Below are positions 31,582 through 42,289 of a stretch of 64,000 nucleotides of DNA, piece by piece. The stretch is from Eulemur rufifrons. Taxonomy: Eukaryota; Chordata; Mammalia; Primates; Lemuridae. Each line of letters opens with the position of its first letter. The stretch's first letter is position 1. The position numbers were made by a program, and so were the translations under genes. A model generated the notes under the pieces. The model did no database searches, was not told the origin of the DNA, and saw only the letters and a list, made by a program, of their open reading frames with translations. The DNA lies in the NCBI RefSeq assembly GCF_041146395.1, contig NC_090996.1, positions 27,676,738 through 27,740,737 on the forward strand, read 5' to 3'.

Positions 31582-31722
31582 CTTGTTTCCGATGGCCTTC
31601 TTGGGTGGGAAGTTGTAGGCCCTCACTTGAGGGTACTTGTTCTGTAACTTGTGGTGCAAACTCCTGAACTCCGTATACCGCCGATAGACGTTCCATTCGT
31701 CATCTTTTATCCGGATGTAGAC
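31582..31722 (-). CDS. SNX29: Internal exon of sorting nexin-29, core of the PX domain
   Basis: Read on the minus strand, the exon is 141 bp, or 47 codons, with no stop and both boundaries in phase 0. It begins VYIRIKDDEWNVYRRYTEF and ends NFPPKKAIGNK. The RRYTEF..LHHKL segment is the PX signature (R-R/K-Y-x-x-F-x-x-LH). The first arginines of this segment normally contact the 3-phosphate of phosphatidylinositol 3-phosphate, and the proline-rich FPPKK loop follows. I recognise the peptide as SNX29 (RUNDC2A), whose family has a RUN domain, coiled coils and a C-terminal PX domain and is thought to act in endosomal membrane traffic. The acceptor is preceded by a clean pyrimidine tract ending CCTTGACAG, and the donor reads AAG/GTACCA. 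The preceding and following exons (the next should begin with the rest of the PX domain) were not found in the window. The family assignment rests on remembered sequence; the exon structure is seen directly. Confidence 0.9.
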
Positions 31723-31765
31723 CTGTCAAGGAAAGGAAAGAGAAAGAAAATGTAAATTTTTCTTA
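31723..31765 (-). promoter_or_regulatory. Splice acceptor and pyrimidine tract of the SNX29 PX exon
   Basis: On the minus strand the 40 bases before the exon are almost all C and T and end CCTTGACAG. A TTTTAAGA sequence about 45-50 bases upstream could serve as branch point, but that is inference. Confidence 0.85.
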
Positions 31766-32059
31766 AAACCCTCACTATAAGGGATTAGAACCTCGGCAAA
31801 GCGCCACCCATGCAAACCAGCTCCGCCTGAGCAGCACCGCATCTGTCTCACACGCCACTGGACGCCCGGCTCCTGCACAGGGTAAGGACTCCCTGGTACT
31901 GGCTCAACAAACGGGCACGTGAAGGAAGGACTCCCCCTGGCAAGTTACAGGAACAGCACGCCGGGTGTCATCTCCCTAACATCAGCAGAGATCAACAGCC
32001 CAGGTGACAGCAGAGATGCACTTGCACGCTTTTGTCACATGCGCACTGCAGCACTAATG

Positions 32060-32650
32060 CTTTGCTGTTGTTCAACCTCTCTGGCCATTTGTTTCCTCAT
32101 CTGTGAAATGGAGCTAATAACAGCGCCTCCCCTCACAGGCTGCGCGGAGAGAACACATAGATACATACGCAACGCAGCGATGCCCGGGCTCACACAGACC
32201 ACACAGACAGGGTGGAACTGGATTTGGGGAAGGGGAGAGGGGACCAGAGTTGAGCTCTGCCCAAGCGGACAGAGCGTCACACCCAGATGGGAGATAAGCA
32301 CAACTGAGACATAAAACTTCTTTATTTCAATCAAGTTGTCACTCTCAAGAGAATACTCCAGGGGTATAAAACGTGAGGGCTGTTCTAGCAGCTTTTCACA
32401 GCCCTGGCACCTTCCAAGGACACACAGCAACTACATCACAAGGAAAAACAGAAGCGAGAGAGAGAGATCAATCCATTTTTTAAAAAATTACACGAGTTAA
32501 GAATGGCCCAGAGAGTAAAGCCCCCAATGATAAATGGCTATTGTAATTTACAATCAGTGAACGTCGATACACATCTTAAAGACTTCTTTAACCATAAAAA
32601 TAGGCACCTCTAATATGAGAGATAAATTCCGCCTCTACGTGAAAACCACC
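32060..32650 (+). repeat. Direct duplication, copy A
   Basis: It starts with a MIR ('ttgtttcctcatctgtgaaa') and continues into 'aacttctttatttcaatcaa', 'ctctcaagagaatactccag' and 'tgataaatggctattgtaat'. The same series occurs 1,821 bases further on. Identity is about 75-80% by eye over the last 370 bases. Confidence 0.85.
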
Positions 32651-33101
32651 TATCATCCCCAAATGCAGAGAATTCATATTTGAACCCTGGTCTGGTGACC
32701 ATCAGGGTTTCTCACAATATCCTTGTGAACAAGAGGAAGGAATGAAGACTTATGCCAAAGAATGTCAATGAACGGACAGAAGTTTCCAGTGGAACTGGAT
32801 GGAGAAACGGAAGGCCTATCAAGTTTATAGAAGCCCCTGGGTCTGTGATGACATTATACAGCTACCACACCAATTATCACATTGACCACTCAAGACTTTT
32901 TAACATAAGAGACATATTCATCCCTAATTTATTCAAGCTAATGTTTTAGGGGGTCTTTGCACCAGCAGCTGATACAATTCTGGTGCCACACATCTGGGAT
33001 GGATTATATTATCTGCCTGTGGTATATTCTTCGTAAGTCCAAACACCCCAAGAGAGTGACAAGTTCAATCAGTTGCCTGATCATCACACATAATACTGAT
33101 C
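32651..33101. other. Unique spacer between duplication copies
   Basis: AT-rich intron with no recognised repeat or exon. It precedes the hAT element. Confidence 0.4.
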
Positions 33102-33109
33102 ATCTAGAT

Positions 33110-33644
33110 TGGGGTATGCAAACTATGGCTCATGGGCTACTTCTGGCCACGTCCATTTGTTTGTTTACCTACTATCTATAGCTGCTTCAGCAACACAGAC
33201 AGTCCCTGAGTTACGAAGGTTTGACTTCTGATTTTCTGATTTTACAATGGTACAAAAGCGATACACATTCAGTAGAAACTGGAATTCTGATCTTTTTCTG
33301 AGCTAGAATATGCAGTACAATGCTCTTTTATGAGATATTCAACGCTATTATAAATTAGGCTTTGTGTTAGATGATTTTGCCCAACTTTAGACTAATGTAA
33401 GTGTTCTGAGCATGTTTAAGGTAGACTAGACTAAGCTATGATGTTTGGTAGGTTAGGTGTATTAAATGCATTTTCGACTTCAGTATTTTCACCTTACAAT
33501 GAGCTTATCAGGACACAACCCCATCATAATTCGAGGAAAATCTACACAACAGCAAAGCTGAGACACTGCAACAGAGACCCTATAGCCTGCAAAGCTTAAA
33601 GTGTTTATTTTCTGGCCCTCTTTGAAAAAGGTTTGATGGCCCCT
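33110..33644 (-). mobile_element. hAT-type MITE with intact 8-bp target duplication, split by another element
   Basis: A perfect 8-bp direct repeat ATCTAGAT flanks it (33102-33109 and 33645-33652), the target size of hAT transposons. The ends read TGGGGTATGCAAAC and GATGGCCCC. The two halves of the family consensus are separated by an unrelated insert at about 33198-33543. Confidence 0.85.
33198..33543 (+). mobile_element. Tigger-type DNA element nested in the hAT MITE
   Basis: It runs from 'acagtccctgagttacgaag' to 'aattcgaggaaaatctaca', with inverted ends (cagtccctgagttacg / cgaggaaaatctac region) and internal 'ggctttgtgttagatgattt' and 'gtaggttaggtgtattaaat'. No coding frame. Boundaries are within a few bases. 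Confidence 0.7.
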
Positions 33645-33774
33645 ATCTAGATATTTGGGAAATCCCCATTATTGTTATTTTTCTACCAACACATCTGAGA
33701 CCCAAGGTGGAGGGAGGTAAGTCCTTTCCAAATCTTCCTAGACCCCGGTGGGTGCGTCAACCATCCGAGGCCCA

Positions 33775-33840
33775 GGAGTGCAGAGCGTGCCAAAGCTTCC
33801 CTGGTGATTCTGATGAATGGGCAATTTGGGGAACCCCTGA
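33775..33840 (+). repeat. MER5A fragment
   Basis: 'aagcttccctggtgattctg' is the 3' word of MER5A. Only a short piece remains. Confidence 0.5.
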
Positions 33841-33879
33841 TGTAAAAACACAGACTCAGGTGTCAGACAGACGACCTAT

Positions 33880-34465
33880 TCGACGTTTCCGCCCATTCTT
33901 TTCTTTACCGGTAAACTGGGGTGGAGAGCAGCACCTCCCGCCCTCAGTGGTATGGAGCACGTTCCGGTGTATGAGCAGTGCAGCTCCGCCTGGGATCACG
34001 CAGACCGCCACACAGACGAGCGGAATTCAATTTGAGGAAGGGCGAGCGGGCTAAAGGCAAGATCTGGACTCTCGGTTATCAGCCCAGTGGAGCAGGTGGT
34101 CACATCCCAGGTGGGACAAGCACACCTGGGGCACACAACTTCTTTATGTTAACCGAGTTGTAACTCTCAAGAGAACACTCTAGGTGTACAAAACATGAGC
34201 CCCGTTTCATCGACATGTTACAGGTCCTAGCACCTTCCGGGGACATACAGCAGCTACTTCACAAAGGAAACCAGAGAAGTGTGAGAGAAATCAATGGGTT
34301 TTAAAAAATTACAAGAGTTAAGAACAGCCCAGAGGGTAAAGTCTCCAGTGATAAATGGCTGTTGTAATTTGCAGTCAGCGAATGCCAATACACATGTTAA
34401 AAACCTCTTTAACATAATGATAAAATCTCTGTAATGTGAGTGATAAATTCTGACTCTACATTTTT
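33880..34465 (+). repeat. Direct duplication, copy B
   Basis: It repeats the order of copy A: MIR ('ctttaccggtaaactggggt'), 'aacttctttatgttaaccga', 'ctctcaagagaacactctag', 'tgataaatggctgttgtaat'. The MIR and the non-repeat sequence after it are both duplicated. Either this is a segmental duplication, or both copies belong to one unrecognised repeat family. Confidence 0.85.
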
Positions 34466-34754
34466 CATAACACACATGCAAGAGCCAACTGTTCTCACTC
34501 CCTGGAAGGGGGAGTCCTTCTCTCACTCTCCGACTGCTCTTCCTTGGCCTTTGGCGTGGGCACCGCCTCTTCTGCCTAAAACCCGCCTCTCCCCTGCACA
34601 CCCATCCACACGCCCAGTTCTGCACGGTTCATTTTTAAGGCCAATGACTCCTAGATCTCTCTCTCTAGTTTGGAGCCCCGATATAAACTCCAGACCAGGA
34701 CTTGATTCCCCATAGCCACCTAAAACTCCTCATGCCTAAACCTGAACCCACATC

Positions 34755-34975
34755 TTCTCACCTATCATGCCGAGTGCTGGACCAGGCACTTCACACGGCT
34801 CACCCGCTGTGCCTCCTCCTGCTCATCTATAAGGCAACTGGTCTGAACATCCCCCTTTGCAGATGAAGGAAGACACGGGCTCAGAGAAGTCACGTCCCTT
34901 GCCCAGGGGTGGAGAGGAGACAAAGGATCTAAACCCAGGGCTGCCTGCCACTGAGGCCTGGTGCTTTCTCTCGCG
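34755..34975 (-). repeat. MIR SINE, antisense
   Basis: 'catgccgagtgctggaccag', 'tttgcagatgaaggaagaca' and 'gatctaaacccagggctgcc' follow the reversed MIR. Confidence 0.75.
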
Positions 34976-35141
34976 GTACGCCGTGCAGTGACCCAGGCTC
35001 CGAAGGTGCCAGGAATCCCAAACCAGCGCAGTGGGCAGCTGGGCACAAGGGCCCCTTTGCTGGGCAGATCCTGTGTCCTCAGAATGGTCTCCTTGGTAGC
35101 AGATGTTCCAATTCCATCTTCTCATTTATGCCTCTCCCTTC

Positions 35142-35163
35142 GGATCTAATCTAATCTAATCTA
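35142..35163 (+). repeat. ATCTA pentanucleotide microsatellite
   Basis: Four tandem ATCTA-type units (GATCTAATCTAATCTAATCT). Short. Confidence 0.9.
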
Positions 35164-35640
35164 GTGCCATGCTATTAAAATCACCCAGTATTACCTGAAA
35201 GGCCGCTCTTCAGCAACAATGCTTTTAGCATCCCAAATTAGGAAACATTCCCTGCAAATTAAGTTGTCCTTGAATTATATATATTTAATCAAATCCTGGA
35301 CTTATCTCACCGAAGAATTCAAAGGGCTTATGCCCAGAACTGTTTTGTTTTGCTTTTTACTTTAAAAGGCTCTCCCCTCCAAATGAAGTTTGATTGGCCC
35401 CAATTTCTTCTGCTTGAGCCACAGAGATGATAATCCCCCGGAGGAATGAAAAGAGTCGACCTCTTGCAACAAAACCAAGTTCCTTTTAAAACAAGCAATA
35501 AAAAGTCACTTGGAGTCCAATCTCCTTGACTCAGCAAAAGAAAATTAAATAGGAGGAGGGTAATATCTGTAATCGGGAATCAGGGTGAACTCTCTGTTCT
35601 CCATTTTGAGAGGAAGTTCAAATCTTGAGATTTCTTTTCT
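35164..35640. other. AT-rich conserved-looking segment
   Basis: Repeat-free. It carries homeodomain/GATA-type words (CAAATTAAG near 35255, AGATGATAA near 35427). Candidate conserved non-coding DNA by composition only. Confidence 0.25.
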
Positions 35641-35849
35641 ACTGTGAAAAATTGCTCTTTATGCCTGTAAGGACACTGGGGGGCAAAGACAGGATAACGG
35701 GAATGGGGCAGGCAGAAACCTCAGTCCATCTATGAACAGGATCCAGAGCAAACTCTTGTACAAACAGGGTTCTCAGGGAAATGCTTCCATTTGGAAGATT
35801 AAGAACATCTGCCGGAGCATCCCCACAGGGCTCGCTCCTGCCCTTTATC

Positions 35850-36190
35850 ACTCAACACCACTCCCCGCGGTGCCGAGCACTGGCCCCGGAGACTCCTCCA
35901 CCCGCTTTCAGACTTCATCCAAACGGATCACACACCGTGTGCTCCGCTGTGTCTGGTTTCTTTTGCTCAGCACCACGTCCATGAGATGCATCTGTGTTGC
36001 TGGGGACAGCACGCACGTCCCTCTTCATTGCTGCATAGTATTCCACTGCAGAAATAAGCCACGCTTTGTTTACCTGTTCTGCTGGGATAGGCATTTAGGG
36101 TGTTTCCAGTTGGGGCCATTATGAATAAAGCAGTTATGAACATCCACGTGTGAGGCTTTGGCACTCATTTCTTTTGGGATCACAGACTTA
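35850..36190 (-). mobile_element. L1 3' fragment, antisense
   Basis: 'ggtttcttttgctcagcacc', 'ttcattgctgcatagtattc', 'cacgctttgtttacctgttc' and 'gttggggccattatgaataa' are reversed L1 ORF2/3' words. Confidence 0.8.
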
Positions 36191-36584
36191 AATGTGAAAG
36201 GGGAAATCGTAAAAACAGACTATCTTCCTGAGTAGGCAAGGATTCTCACATGGAGCACAAAGCAGCACGAAGGAGTCTTCTAGATGCTAGAAATGTCCTA
36301 TGTCCCTCTCTACACAGTGGTTACACGGGTATATACAGAAGTACAAATAAGCGGAATTACAAACTTAAAATTTATGCACCTGATCATATTTACGTTAATC
36401 CTGAATTTAAAAACAAAGCCAAAACAAAGGTGCACCTTCACTGTCCTCAGGAGAGTGAGCTTTCACGCCACTTATGTGCCAGCATGTCTAGGCCAGGCCG
36501 TGGAAGGGCAGGAGCCGGTGCCGAAGGCTCTGCGGCGAGTGTCCACGTGGACCTGTCACACTGTCAGACATCAGTGTTGGGAAG

Positions 36585-36775
36585 GAGCCCAGACACCGGC
36601 CTGGGGCCTCAGGCAGACCTAGGTTCGAACTGCAGCCTCGCTCCTTGCTAGCCAAGCGATCCTGGGTAAGTCAGTCCACCTCTCCAGCCTCAAGTCTCCG
36701 TTTGGGAAATGAAGAAACTGCAAGTAGCTCCATCTCAGGGGGAGCAGAACTGAGTGATTATGTGCAGGGCGACAT
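36585..36775 (+). repeat. MIR SINE
   Basis: 'gcagacctaggttcgaactg', 'ccaagcgatcctgggtaagt' and 'gtctccgtttgggaaatgaa' are MIR in sense order. Confidence 0.8.
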
Positions 36776-37022
36776 CCTTACGTCTGTTATAACATCTAAC
36801 CACCAAGTGCTGGTGCCCAGGGTAAAATTTATCTCAGACACTCACACACACCCACATGGGGGTGGGGAGGAAGGAGAGGTGGAGAGGGAGTTCAGGAAGA
36901 CAGAGAGAGAGGATTAAGATTTAAAGGCTTGCTCTAAGTAGACTGAAGTCCCAGATTTGGTGTAATGGTTGCCAAGCACAGGCACAGGTGTTTTTAGCCA
37001 AACGCACATGGGCTCTGCCTCT

Positions 37023-37036
37023 CCTCCAGGGGGCAG
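37023..37036 (+). promoter_or_regulatory. CTCF-like motif
   Basis: CCTCCAGGGGGCAG differs from the core CTCF consensus CCACYAGGGGGCRG at one position. It is a motif match by eye; occupancy is unknown. Confidence 0.35.
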
Positions 37037-37089
37037 AATGGCCTAAGGAGAGGCCATGTCTGTGCAGGGGGAGAGGCCTGTGTCCCTGG

Positions 37090-37230
37090 GAATGTCCCAC
37101 CTTCAGACTCAGCTTCTCGATCTGCAAAATGGGTACGACGCCAATCTCACGGGATGGCTGTGGGACATCGTGCCTTGCCCCAAGCCTGGCAGGCAGCAGG
37201 CAGTGGCAGCTGTTAATATTGTCACCCCCA
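37090..37230 (+). repeat. MIR SINE fragment
   Basis: 'cagcttctcgatctgcaaaa' followed by 'tgggtacgacgccaatctca' is the MIR core. Confidence 0.65.
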
Positions 37231-37234
37231 TCAC

Positions 37235-37500
37235 CTTCGTCATCGGCTGCCTTTGTGTACATGAACTTCCCTATTACAGAATTAGGAGTAATTATAGGAT
37301 GTGCAATCACGAAATTAAAGCAGGTAATTACCATGCCTAATTAATTGTCAAATGCTAGGCAGGCGGAGAAACACAAACATAAAGCAGAGTCTGCGGATTG
37401 GGCAGTTAAGCATCCCCTCTGCTTCTAGAAAACTCAACAAAAACAGCAGAGTTCAGTAAATGACCTTCTTGGGCGCGTTTTCAAGTACCCAACAAAACCT
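37235..37500. other. Conserved-looking segment rich in TAATTA homeodomain sites
   Basis: Within 100 bases there are AGTAATTATAGG, GGTAATTACC and CCTAATTAATTG, all cores for homeodomain proteins. No repeat is recognised, and a CpG-bearing tail follows. It looks like a regulatory element, but there is no alignment to support it. Confidence 0.35.
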
Positions 37501-37964
37501 GGGAAGCGCTCCTCGGGCTTCTGACTCAGAGTGAGCTCGGCGCACCTCTCCACCGGCTGCAGCCCGGCCCGGGCGTTCATCCAGCCCCATCACACAAGCA
37601 CCCAGGTTCCCGGACGAGAGTGCTATTTTAGGAGGAAGACCTCATAGGAGATACTTGATGGATGCTGTAAACCTCTGCGAGGATCAGACCCCACAGAGAA
37701 ACCTGCCGACAGGAAAGCAACAAGAATTCGGATATAAACACTCAGCGACACACTGCTGATTTGGAACCAAAACTGCAGGCTGCCCCTGCTTCCTGCAGCA
37801 CAGATCAAATGCCTCCCTCTCCATTTCCAAATCCATGTAACTTCTTCATTATTCAAAGTTCTGCACCTCGGAATGAAACACTTTTTTATGCACATTGTAA
37901 TATTCGAGAGCGAAAGCCAGTATCAACTATAACTTTCTTGGACTTAGGGAAGATGAAGCACCAT

Positions 37965-38115
37965 TTTGCAACACTTTTCGTGTGCCAGACGTTTTGCATA
38001 CGATGTTCACAAAAGCCCTACAATTTCAGATGCTTTAAAACAGAGCCGTGGAGCAACTAAGAAGGTGCCCACTGAGACCCGGGGAGTGAGCAGCAGAACC
38101 AGAACCGGGCCTTCA
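37965..38115 (-). repeat. MIR SINE, antisense
   Basis: 'ttttcgtgtgccagacgttt' and 'agcagcagaaccagaaccgg' bracket a reversed MIR. Confidence 0.6.
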
Positions 38116-38189
38116 GCTGACACTATGCCCACCACCCTCGCTGCACCTTCTGCACCTCAGAGAAAAACAAGAGCTATGAACTCTCTAAA

Positions 38190-38545
38190 ACTCTGAAGCC
38201 CTTGAGGTGGACTGTTAAATGCAAAGCCAGTCAGATGACATTAGGATAACAGAGATTCTTTTAAAAATCGCTTTAGGTTCCCAATTCATTTTGCTTCCTT
38301 AATAGCCAGGGAATGAAATGATTTGTGTTTTGGTTCACGGCCTGTGTTAATGTATCCTAACAAAACTTTGCTTTTAATGAAATGGCTTCATGTGTTATTA
38401 ACTGTAAGTGTCCTCCTCACTGCCAGAACAAAATGCCTGGATTACCGCATGACCGTGCCGAAGGAGGGATATTATTGCAACCAAAGCCCGAGAATAAGAT
38501 GAATAACTTAGCCAAAGAAAAAACGACTTTTCGGTTCACTGGGTT
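38190..38545. other. Conserved-looking AT-rich segment
   Basis: Repeat-free, with words such as CCTTAATAGCCAGGGAATG and TAATGAAATGGC. No exon signature. Confidence 0.25.
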
Positions 38546-38999
38546 ATGTAAATGAGGCAGATGAGTAAAAGAGGAAACGCACTATTCACTAAGCATCGCC
38601 AGCACGATCCCACACACCTGCGAAAGGGGGATACAGAACACGGGTTGAGATGTGGCACAGACCCGGCCAGTCTCTGCTCCACCTGGAACAGCGCTGCCGT
38701 GATCATCAACGCAATCGACAAGCAGCCTCCCCATCTCAGGAGAGACTCGAGGGGCACACATCATGCTCACTCCACTCCAGCTCAAGTTCAAGCTCTACTG
38801 TCTCTGGACATTTGACACCAATCTCAACGCTTCTGCAAGCAGCATGGCCAGCAGGACCCAGCGACCGACCTTCCCACCAGATTGCCTGTTCTGTTTTACT
38901 GGTTTTTGGACTCAAGTCAGGTCTCATTCCCCCCCACCCTCACTGGCCCCCAGGCAGAACTGGGTGTTCCCTCTCCAGGGTCACCATCAGGTGGCCTCT

Positions 39000-39120
39000 T
39001 ATGTACCAAACTCAGGGCTAGGCATTGGGGACATCATGGAGAACAAAGCCAGTCGTGATCCCTGCCCCTTGGAGCTCAGCCAGGGAAGCCAGTGACCCGA
39101 TGCCAACAGTCACACACACG
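39000..39120 (-). repeat. L2 fragment, antisense
   Basis: 'ctaggcattggggacatcat', 'ggagaacaaagccagtcgtg' and 'atccctgccccttggagctc' are the reversed L2 3' end. Confidence 0.7.
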
Positions 39121-39429
39121 AACACACACTTCCAAATGGAGACGAGGGCCATGGGAAAAGGACATGGGTCTCCCAGTGGCGCTAGGCCTGGGAGTGGGTT
39201 GGTTTAGCTCAGCAGGGATGTTTCATCTGGAACAAAATGAATGAGTCAGAGCGGACCAGTGCCAGAAGGGAACCAGCTCTGGGGCAGAGGGCAGGGTGTG
39301 TTTGGGGGGAACAGTGGCAAGTGGAGGAGGCCAGGGCAGTGGGTGTAGGGAGGACAAGGGCTGCAAGAGGACACTGGGGTGGCCGCAGCTGGGTTTGTGA
39401 CGTCAGAGGATAACAAAGGGGGTGGAGCC

Positions 39430-39680
39430 ACGGGCCTTTGCCATCGCTGTTCCCGCTGCCTGGAATGCCCTTGCCCTGGACAGCCTCAATGCCGGTCCCC
39501 ACACTCGCTGAGGCTCTGGCTCAACCGTCACTGCTGCTCCCAGCACCGACTACCGCCTGGCACTCCAGGTAGACCTGCGTACTGTCTGCCTCCCTCAGCT
39601 GCAGGATAAGCTCCATGAGGGCAGGGGGGCTGGTCGATCTTACCCAAAGGAAGTGCTCAATAAACATTCAGAAATGTATG
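39430..39680 (+). repeat. L2 LINE 3' end, long
   Basis: 'gctgcctggaatgcccttgc', 'ctccatgagggcaggggggc' and 'ggaagtgctcaataaacatt' give a nearly continuous L2 3' end. Confidence 0.85.
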
Positions 39681-40457
39681 TGTAAAGACAATGGAATGAA
39701 TGAATGGATGGATGGACAGGTCAGAGTGGGCACAGGCCGTCTGCCCACATGTCCATGAGACCACCGCTGGGCAGGCCCTTACTGGCAGGCTGTGCCCCTC
39801 TCGTTCCCATGACAGCAGGACGTCACCTGTGTGTGTCTGTGCACATATTTAACGGACATGTGTCAAACACATGAACCAGCGGCTGCTCGGAGCAAAGGGC
39901 TGTCATCTATAGTGCTTACAGATTTGGAGGGGGACAATCCGAGCACAGATCTCTGCCTTTGTGCACAACAGCCGTTTATATATAAACAGTACCGGAGGAA
40001 GAATACAGATGTTAAGTCTTTAACAGAAGAGGAAACTTTTTTTTTTAAATACTATGGGCCCCAGGCCATAGCCTGCTCATTCACTTTTACTTGCCACCAC
40101 CCTGGTGGAGAGTATGTGCCACTCTACCTTACCGAGTCAGGGCCACTGGTCGGGCACAGAGCCGGTGAGAAGGGGAGCAAAGACTGAAGCCCAGGCCTGG
40201 CCGACTCCCCCGACTGTCCGCTGTCTCCTCCGCAAAACCGAGGGAAGCCCGCGGAAAGGTGGGTACCCCTGTTCCCTGCTCACTGTGTCTGACCCTGGCA
40301 CCCACACTTTGGCTCTAAGACAAGGTCTGTGAGTAGATAAGCCACACACACCACCTCTCCCAACAAAGGGTGAAGACGCAGACGGTCTCTCACAGAGGAC
40401 TCATGGGATCGTCCCCGCTTCATGTCACTCTGCTAAGTTCATGCATCCTCCCATCCC

Positions 40458-40794
40458 GACTGTGACCCGGGACTGCAGGACGAAGTCATATTTCCTTTTA
40501 AATGCCCCATCCCAAGTCAGGGCAACAGTGGCTGCTAGTGGACAGCTGTGCCCAGGGGCCTGGCGTCCTAAAGCGGGTCGTCCTCAGCACGGGCAGCGGC
40601 AGCAGGGGCCACAGAGCAAACCACACGGGGCAAGTCCCCGAGCGCACGTGAGACGGCTCCTGGTGCTCGGAAATAGCTGCAGCCGTTCTGATGGGAGCTA
40701 ATTTCCGGCAATCATGCTGCCAGGGGCTCCAATGATCATATTTGGGGAATTTGAAAGGAAATATGACTTCATCCTGCAGTCACATGTTGCAGTC
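40458..40794. mobile_element. Inverted-repeat element, about 50-bp arms
   Basis: The arm at 40458-40509 (with GACTGCAGGACGAAGTCATA and TTTCCTTTTAAATGCCCC) is matched in reverse complement by 40744-40794 at roughly 45 of 52 positions. The 234-bp middle is unique and GC-rich. The structure fits an old MITE. In the SNX29 transcript it would form a hairpin. Confidence 0.8.
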
Positions 40795-41939
40795 TGGATA
40801 TTTGAGTCACGCACGTGACAGCCCCTTAGCCATGTGCACTGCCGAACCGGCTGCTCCCCGGGCAGCACTGATGTCACGCACAGAGCTTTAGGTTTCGCCG
40901 GGAAGGTAGAGTCTTCTGCTTCTTTCTTCACAAACATAAATACCAGCGAGTCTTGCTGGGGCAGGGGGAAGGCAGAGACGGGCAGAGGCTGCACCTCTGT
41001 TTACTGTGAAATAATGTAATTTCGGGACTGCTTACGATGGATCGATGAGTATGATTCCAGCCAGGCTGTGTACGTGTGTGTGTAAGACGTACACAGAAAT
41101 AAGACCAGGATACAAATGAAAACATTCACAGTGGGTATTTCTAAATGTTGGAAGATTTTTTTATTTTCTTTATGGCTTTTCAAGTTTCCCAAATTTTTAC
41201 CTCTATTGGATGCTGACTTCAGTATTAGGAAAATTAAATATTGTTCAAGTAAGCAGGGCTCCTGGTCAGCGCTGTGAAGACTTTGCATATCCAACCACCC
41301 TCCCTCTTCTCCCCAGATACAATCAGATGAGTGTTAAAATATAGAGCTAGTTGAAAAGGCATGGCCACATCCCAAAATGAAAGGCACATCTCTGTCGTTT
41401 AGGAACAAAGAGGAAACGTCCAGGAGTGAACGCGGCAAAGCAGAGTTGACCACAGAGGCAGGGCCCGGTCCAGGCTGCGGGGCCAGGACCTGAGCGCTCA
41501 CCCAGGACTCGACACCAGGCAGCCCTAGTGACGGCAGGAGACCGAGCTGGGACCCAGGATGTTTGCAATATTGGGCCCAGATTTTTTCAATCTAAAGACA
41601 TTTGAAGGAAAACCCTCTTGGAAGATGTAATACTCCAAATCGTTTTTTAGCCCCAACCAGAACTGCCGTGATGGATGGGAGGTTACCTGTCACCCTGCGG
41701 CCTCAGAGCCAAAGCCTTTGAGAAAGCTGCCGGTATGGGAGACAGGTTTTAGTAACAGAGTCAGTGTCTCTGTCTTGGAGAGCAGGGCCGTGGCAAAAAC
41801 TTGCTCACTGACCACAAGACTCTCCAGGAGTGGGAGGCCGAACCTGCCCCTAACGCTAACCACAGCAACAGAAGCAGCCAAACCACCTCTGACAACGTCC
41901 TTTCGAGTTAGCGGAGCTGCGCATTCATGGGTATCTAAT

Positions 41940-42035
41940 TTATCTCCGCTCACTCGACGTTTACTGAGCACCTACTATGCAGAGGAACGGTGCTGGCTGC
42001 AAGCAGAGACACTGAGGTGTGGCAACAGCTTGCCG
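41940..42035 (-). repeat. L2 fragment, antisense, interrupted by a MIR
   Basis: 'cgacgtttactgagcaccta' and 'ctatgcagaggaacggtgct' are the reversed L2 3' end. The associated continuation appears at 42290-42500 beyond the MIR. Confidence 0.6.
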
Positions 42036-42039
42036 CAGT

Positions 42040-42265
42040 GATTATAAGCACGATCTTGTGGCCAAGGCTGCCTAGGAGCAAATCTTGATTTCATATCCTT
42101 ATTAGTCGTGTGATCTTAAATAATTTACTAACCCTCTCCATGTGCCTCAACTTCTTAATGTAAAATGTGGGCAATTATAGCATCTACCTTCTAGGACTAT
42201 GTTTAAAAGTCAACCACTTTGCTTGGCATGTAAATATTTAACAAAAAGTAGCCATCATGAGCAAA
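42040..42265 (+). repeat. MIR SINE, nearly full length
   Basis: 'gattataagcacgatcttgt', 'gtcgtgtgatcttaaataat', 'tgcctcaacttcttaatgta' and 'gtggg...atagcatctacct' follow MIR in order. Confidence 0.85.
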
Positions 42266-42289
42266 AGCTATATGCCTACTCTAGAGTGA

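Noticed and set aside
31478..31696. A 72-codon frame overlapping the SNX29 exon
   Set aside because: It is in a different frame from the conserved PX peptide and runs through the splice donor into intron.
33880..34465. Copy B of the duplication searched for a duplicated SNX29 exon
   Set aside because: The duplicated block begins upstream of the exon in transcript order. No second PX-like sequence is present near 33.4-33.9 kb.
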